NCBI GenBank assembly: GCA_039029935.1
Contig: JBCCFC010000504.1
Span: 1 to 9,099, forward strand
Source: G039029935 sp039029935
Lineage (GTDB): Bacteria > Chloroflexota > Anaerolineae > Caldilineales > Caldilineaceae
Length of the DNA: 9,099 bases
Direction of reading: 5' to 3'
The translations under genes were made by a program, and so were the position numbers. Positions 6,649 to 9,099 of this stretch are shown in pieces; the stretch's first letter is position 1; each line of letters opens with the position of its first letter. Below the pieces are notes generated by a model. The model had not been told where the DNA came from. It made no database searches and was given only the letters and a program-made list of their open reading frames with translations.

Positions 6649-6867
6649 ATGAAGCATCGTCAATTAATTATTCAGCCTCACATCGGGTTCATACAGACGG
6701 AATTACCCCAAACCGAACTATCCAAGACGGAAGGTTCTGAGAGTGAATCTGTAGAGAGCGAGTTGGAAAGAAAACAACGGATTGAAGCAGCCACAGACAG
6801 GGTGTTTGCTCGTCGCCAAAGTGTTTATCAACGATTGGCAGAGGGTGTGGATGAATCATCATTATAG
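6649..6867 (+). CDS. Small charged protein of unknown function (72 residues)
   Basis: Not recognised. Seen: residues 1-20 are mildly hydrophobic/polar, 20-40 are rich in Ser, Glu and Thr, and 40-68 (ERKQRIEAATDRVFARRQSV onward) are a probable amphipathic, highly charged helix. There is no signal peptide, membrane segment or Cys motif. A purine-rich stretch GAGGGAAAGG ends five bases before the ATG, a good Shine-Dalgarno, which is the main reason to believe it is translated. It starts 145 bp after the nuclease gene on the same strand; that gap has a small CCAGA/TCTGG hairpin (6568-6582) without a T-run, so no terminator is clear. Its last codons and TAG stop fall within the repeat block at 6860. 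Size and position would suit an antitoxin-like or accessory partner of the nuclease, but this is inference only. Confidence 0.55.
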   Translation: MKHRQLIIQPHIGFIQTELPQTELSKTEGSESESVESELERKQRIEAATDRVFARRQSVYQRLAEGVDESSL

Positions 6868-6885
6868 TTCCATTTCTTGGTTGTC

Positions 6886-6915
6886 TTATAAATTGAAATA
6901 ATTTTCTATTTATAA
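6886..6915. repeat. Palindrome 1 of block B
   Basis: TTATAAATTGAA, six bases, TTCTATTTATAA: 12-base arms with one T:T mismatch at the same position as in block A. The arms match block A while the central six bases differ by one. Confidence 0.7.
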
Positions 6916-6939
6916 GTGGTATAGATTTTTGGGTTTATT

Positions 6940-6967
6940 AATAAATTGAAATTTTATTCAATTTATT
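6940..6967. repeat. Palindrome 2 of block B
   Basis: AATAAATTGAA, six bases, TTCAATTTATT: perfect 11-base arms. The G and C of the block A arms are A and T here, a matched double change. The central six bases are largely unrelated between the two copies, so the arms are what is retained. Confidence 0.8.
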
Positions 6968-7095
6968 AATTGATCCATATCAACTCCATATTACATATCG
7001 CTAGTCTAAATTTCTGCTATAAACAAAAATCGCTTATAGTAAGATGAAAATGTATACAATAATGACTTTATTCAAGAATCCATATATTGAATGCT

Positions 7096-9099
7096 ATGAC
7101 TGCCTTTGAAGAACAAAACCAACAGCACCAAGAATCAATAACAAATACAAACACAAATACACCTCAAGGCTATCATGCATCCACTGGTGATATTACCAGA
7201 AGTAAAGTCCTAGCGGTAGGACAAGATATAAAAATAGATTACAATGAATATTCTTATATATTACAATCAAAAAATGATTTATATAGCCTTAATCCAGATT
7301 TCCTAAAAAATGCTTTAGAAAAATTTTCTGAATTACCAACGGAAGAAATTCCTTCTATAGGGAGTTTGCCTCAGCATTATATTCCATATAAGAAGAACCG
7401 GAATTTTGTTAAACGTGAAAACTATCTAAAAGATTTGGCACGATATTTCAAAACCTGTAATGTTGGCGACTTACAACAGGTTTGTTTAATTACAGGTATG
7501 GGTGGCGTTGGCAAAACTCAGCTTGCGACTGAGTTTGCACACCGTTATGGTCAATATTTTTTAGGTGGGATCTACTGGATAAATATGGCAAATGAGTCAT
7601 CTATTATGGCTGAAATTGTTAACTGTGGCAAGCGTATTAACGAGTATTTTGGAACATTGGAGCCAGATACATGTATTCAACAGATATACAAGGTATGGCA
7701 AACAGACTTGCCGAGTTTGTTGATTTTCGATAATTGCGAGTCTCCAGAATTACTAGAGAAATGGCGTCCAAAAACAGGCAATTTTCGACTTCTAGTAACC
7801 AGCCTTAATCAAAACTGGCAAAGCGATCATGGTATCAAAGTGAATTTGAAAGAGTTTGAGCCACATGAAAGTGTTTATTTTTTACGACAATGCATAGGAG
7901 ATATACATTATATACCTAATGAAATGGACTGCGTATTAGAATCAATAGCCAAAGAATTAGGACATCTTCCATTAGTATTACATTTAGCTGGTTGTTATTT
8001 AAGATATAACTTAAATTTTATTGAATTATCTAATTATTTGGTTGAATTACAACAATCCGACCTAACGAATCACCCATCTCTAGATCAACCAGAAGAGATA
8101 TATTCACCGACACAGCATGATTTAAACATATCGCGCACATTTAATCTTATAATAAGCAAACTTGACCTATCAAAACCAGATGAAACATTTGCATTCAGGT
8201 TATTGGCTAGAGCTGCCCACCTTGCACCTAGCGAGCCAATTCCTCATAAATTTTTAATCAAGAAAAGTGATATAGAAAGCATTAGACAACAAAGTAGCGC
8301 GCTAAATCACTTAAAAAAGCTTAGCTTGATTGAAGAAACGGGAAGAAATACTGTTCAAATACATCGTTTGGTTACGGATATTGTGAGCAAGCACAAGATA
8401 TATGATGATGTTAGTGACGAAATTATAGAAATTATTATTGATATTGCCGAAGGTATCAATCGCTCTGGTCGGGCAGAAGGTATCAGCAATTCTAGAAATT
8501 TTAATCGGGATAATCAGATAATTGAATTAACCCAATTACTGCCTCATTTAGTTTATGTTACTCAAAAGTTTGGAAAGCGACGCGATGTGCAATCTGCACA
8601 GTTATACAATCAATTAGGAGTCCTACATCAAAAGCTAGGGAATACACACGAAGCTCGGCAATATTATGAGAAATCGCTATCTATCAGAAAAGAGATAATG
8701 AAAAAAAGCCATTATGATGTTGCTCATACTTTACGGAATTTAGGAAATATATTAATTACTACCGAACTATATCATGAAGCCCAACCCTATTTAGAACAAT
8801 CATTAGCTATTTATCAACAATATGAAGATAGCACGGTAATGGCAGATGTATTTCGTAGTCTTGCTACTATTTCCTACAGAACAAAAGATATCAAAAGTGC
8901 AGATCGTTATGCAAAAAAAGCAATCTCTGCCTGTCAAACATTTATGCATGAAGCGCATCCCCAAATTGCCTCATACCTTTTATCCTTTAGCATATTAGCA
9001 CAGGATGCTGGAGAATATGAAGATGCTATTTGGGCGCAACCTCCGGAAAGCGACCGTTCATGCTTACAACCGATGCATCGATTGACGGGCTGGGCGCCG
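7096..9099 (+). CDS. STAND NTPase: NB-ARC domain with C-terminal TPRs (cut by right edge)
   Basis: Seen: 668 codons, open to the edge. The P-loop GMGGVGKT (134-141), a Walker B strand LLIFDN (208-213), RLLVTS (231-236, sensor-like) and LGHLPLVLHLAG (288-299, the GLPL motif) define NB-ARC. QIHRLV (421-426) is the winged-helix motif equivalent to MHD. TPR-like pairs follow at about 501-537, 542-575, 581-615 and 624-645. The N-terminal ~95 residues have a short strand-like patch GDITRSKVLAVGQDIKI (31-47) but no TIR, protease, nuclease or membrane effector. Family knowledge: such proteins are ATP-dependent switches, ligand sensing by repeats triggering assembly; several bacterial ones defend against phage. 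No Shine-Dalgarno is clear for ATG 7096. TTG 7087, preceded by AAGAA, is an alternative start. The gene is much more AT-rich than the left part, suggesting transfer. The final ~23 residues look foreign. Confidence 0.9.
   Translation, partial: MTAFEEQNQQHQESITNTNTNTPQGYHASTGDITRSKVLAVGQDIKIDYNEYSYILQSKNDLYSLNPDFLKNALEKFSELPTEEIPSIGSLPQHYIPYKKNRNFVKRENYLKDLARYFKTCNVGDLQQVCLITGMGGVGKTQLATEFAHRYGQYFLGGIYWINMANESSIMAEIVNCGKRINEYFGTLEPDTCIQQIYKVWQTDLPSLLIFDNCESPELLEKWRPKTGNFRLLVTSLNQNWQSDHGIKVNLKEFEPHESVYFLRQCIGDIHYIPNEMDCVLESIAKELGHLPLVLHLAGCYLRYNLNFIELSNYLVELQQSDLTNHPSLDQPEEIYSPTQHDLNISRTFNLIISKLDLSKPDETFAFRLLARAAHLAPSEPIPHKFLIKKSDIESIRQQSSALNHLKKLSLIEETGRNTVQIHRLVTDIVSKHKIYDDVSDEIIEIIIDIAEGINRSGRAEGISNSRNFNRDNQIIELTQLLPHLVYVTQKFGKRRDVQSAQLYNQLGVLHQKLGNTHEARQYYEKSLSIRKEIMKKSHYDVAHTLRNLGNILITTELYHEAQPYLEQSLAIYQQYEDSTVMADVFRSLATISYRTKDIKSADRYAKKAISACQTFMHEAHPQIASYLLSFSILAQDAGEYEDAIWAQPPESDRSCLQPMHRLTGWAP
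9031..9099. other. Compositional break at right edge (possible junction or assembly artefact)
   Basis: The last 69 bases are about 62% GC (43 of 69), against about 38% in the line 8941-9000. In the TPR frame they read AQPPESDRSCLQPMHRLTGW, which lacks TPR pattern directly after a good TPR helix ending GEYEDAI. The reading frame stays open, so nothing is broken by a stop. A true recombination junction, a chimeric contig end or an unusual C-terminal region are all possible. Confidence 0.5.

Larger units (their letters stand above)
6860..6967 (+). repeat. AT-rich dispersed repeat, block B (pairs with 5305-5413)
   Basis: Diverged direct copy of block A, roughly 80% identical. It begins with CAT, matching the reverse-complemented start codon in block A, and overlaps the last codons of the 72-residue gene. 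It carries palindromes at 6886-6915 and 6940-6967 with the same core motif and 53-bp centre spacing. No minus-strand gene reads out of it, so it is either a relic of a lost gene's upstream region or a repeat with its own role. It lies 129 bp upstream of the STAND gene. Confidence 0.85.

Noticed and set aside
6150..6650. Minus-strand open frame opposite the nuclease gene's 3' half
   Set aside because: It is antisense to conserved PD-(D/E)XK and DUF4351-like sequence, with no recognisable product.
5305..6967. Classical insertion sequence
   Set aside because: No terminal inverted repeats or short target duplications were found at the segment ends, and the protein is not a DDE or serine/tyrosine transposase. 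The flanking blocks are direct and ~80% identical.

Overview
The window most resembles a free-living bacterium of the Chloroflexota, with moderate confidence. The clues are a large exported protein with a long Thr/Pro-rich linker ending in FLPIVTR (a tail type I associate with exported Chloroflexota proteins), small palindromic repeats built on a CAGGT..ACCTG hairpin, a PD-(D/E)XK transposase-family nuclease with a DUF4351-like tail, and a STAND (NB-ARC/TPR) ATPase. No rRNA, tRNA or CRISPR array is visible, and no gene could be named to a symbol.

Left part (1-5307), all on the minus strand and moderately GC-rich. Reading in the direction of transcription, the first gene (5307 to 1954) encodes an exported 1117-residue protein with a YVTN-type beta-propeller and a di-heme cytochrome c peroxidase/MauG-like module. 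After 30 bp comes a two-domain glyoxalase-fold (VOC) protein with an unusual C-terminal membrane extension (1923 to 799). After a 183-bp gap holding two tandem copies of an 82-bp palindromic repeat comes the N-terminal half of a Rieske-type oxygenase large subunit (615 to beyond the left edge). The order suggests a transcription unit, at least for the first two genes. A shared pathway is only a guess.

Middle part (5305-6967). Two diverged copies of a ~109-bp AT-rich block (5305-5413 and 6860-6967) lie in direct orientation around a ~1.45-kb segment. That segment holds a near-consensus sigma-70 promoter, a structured leader, the PD-(D/E)XK nuclease gene (5613-6503) and an unrecognised 72-residue protein (6649-6867). 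Each block carries two palindromes centred 53-54 bp apart. Within one palindrome a G-C to A-T change on one arm is matched on the other, so the symmetry itself appears to be maintained. This is the least explained structure in the window.

Right part (6968-9099). An AT-rich gene (7096 to beyond the right edge) encodes a STAND NTPase with an NB-ARC core, a winged-helix/HRLV motif and TPRs, preceded by a short N-terminal region with no recognisable catalytic effector. Such proteins are often antiphage or signalling switches. The last ~70 bases change abruptly to ~62% GC and stop looking like TPR, so the right edge may be a junction or an assembly artefact.
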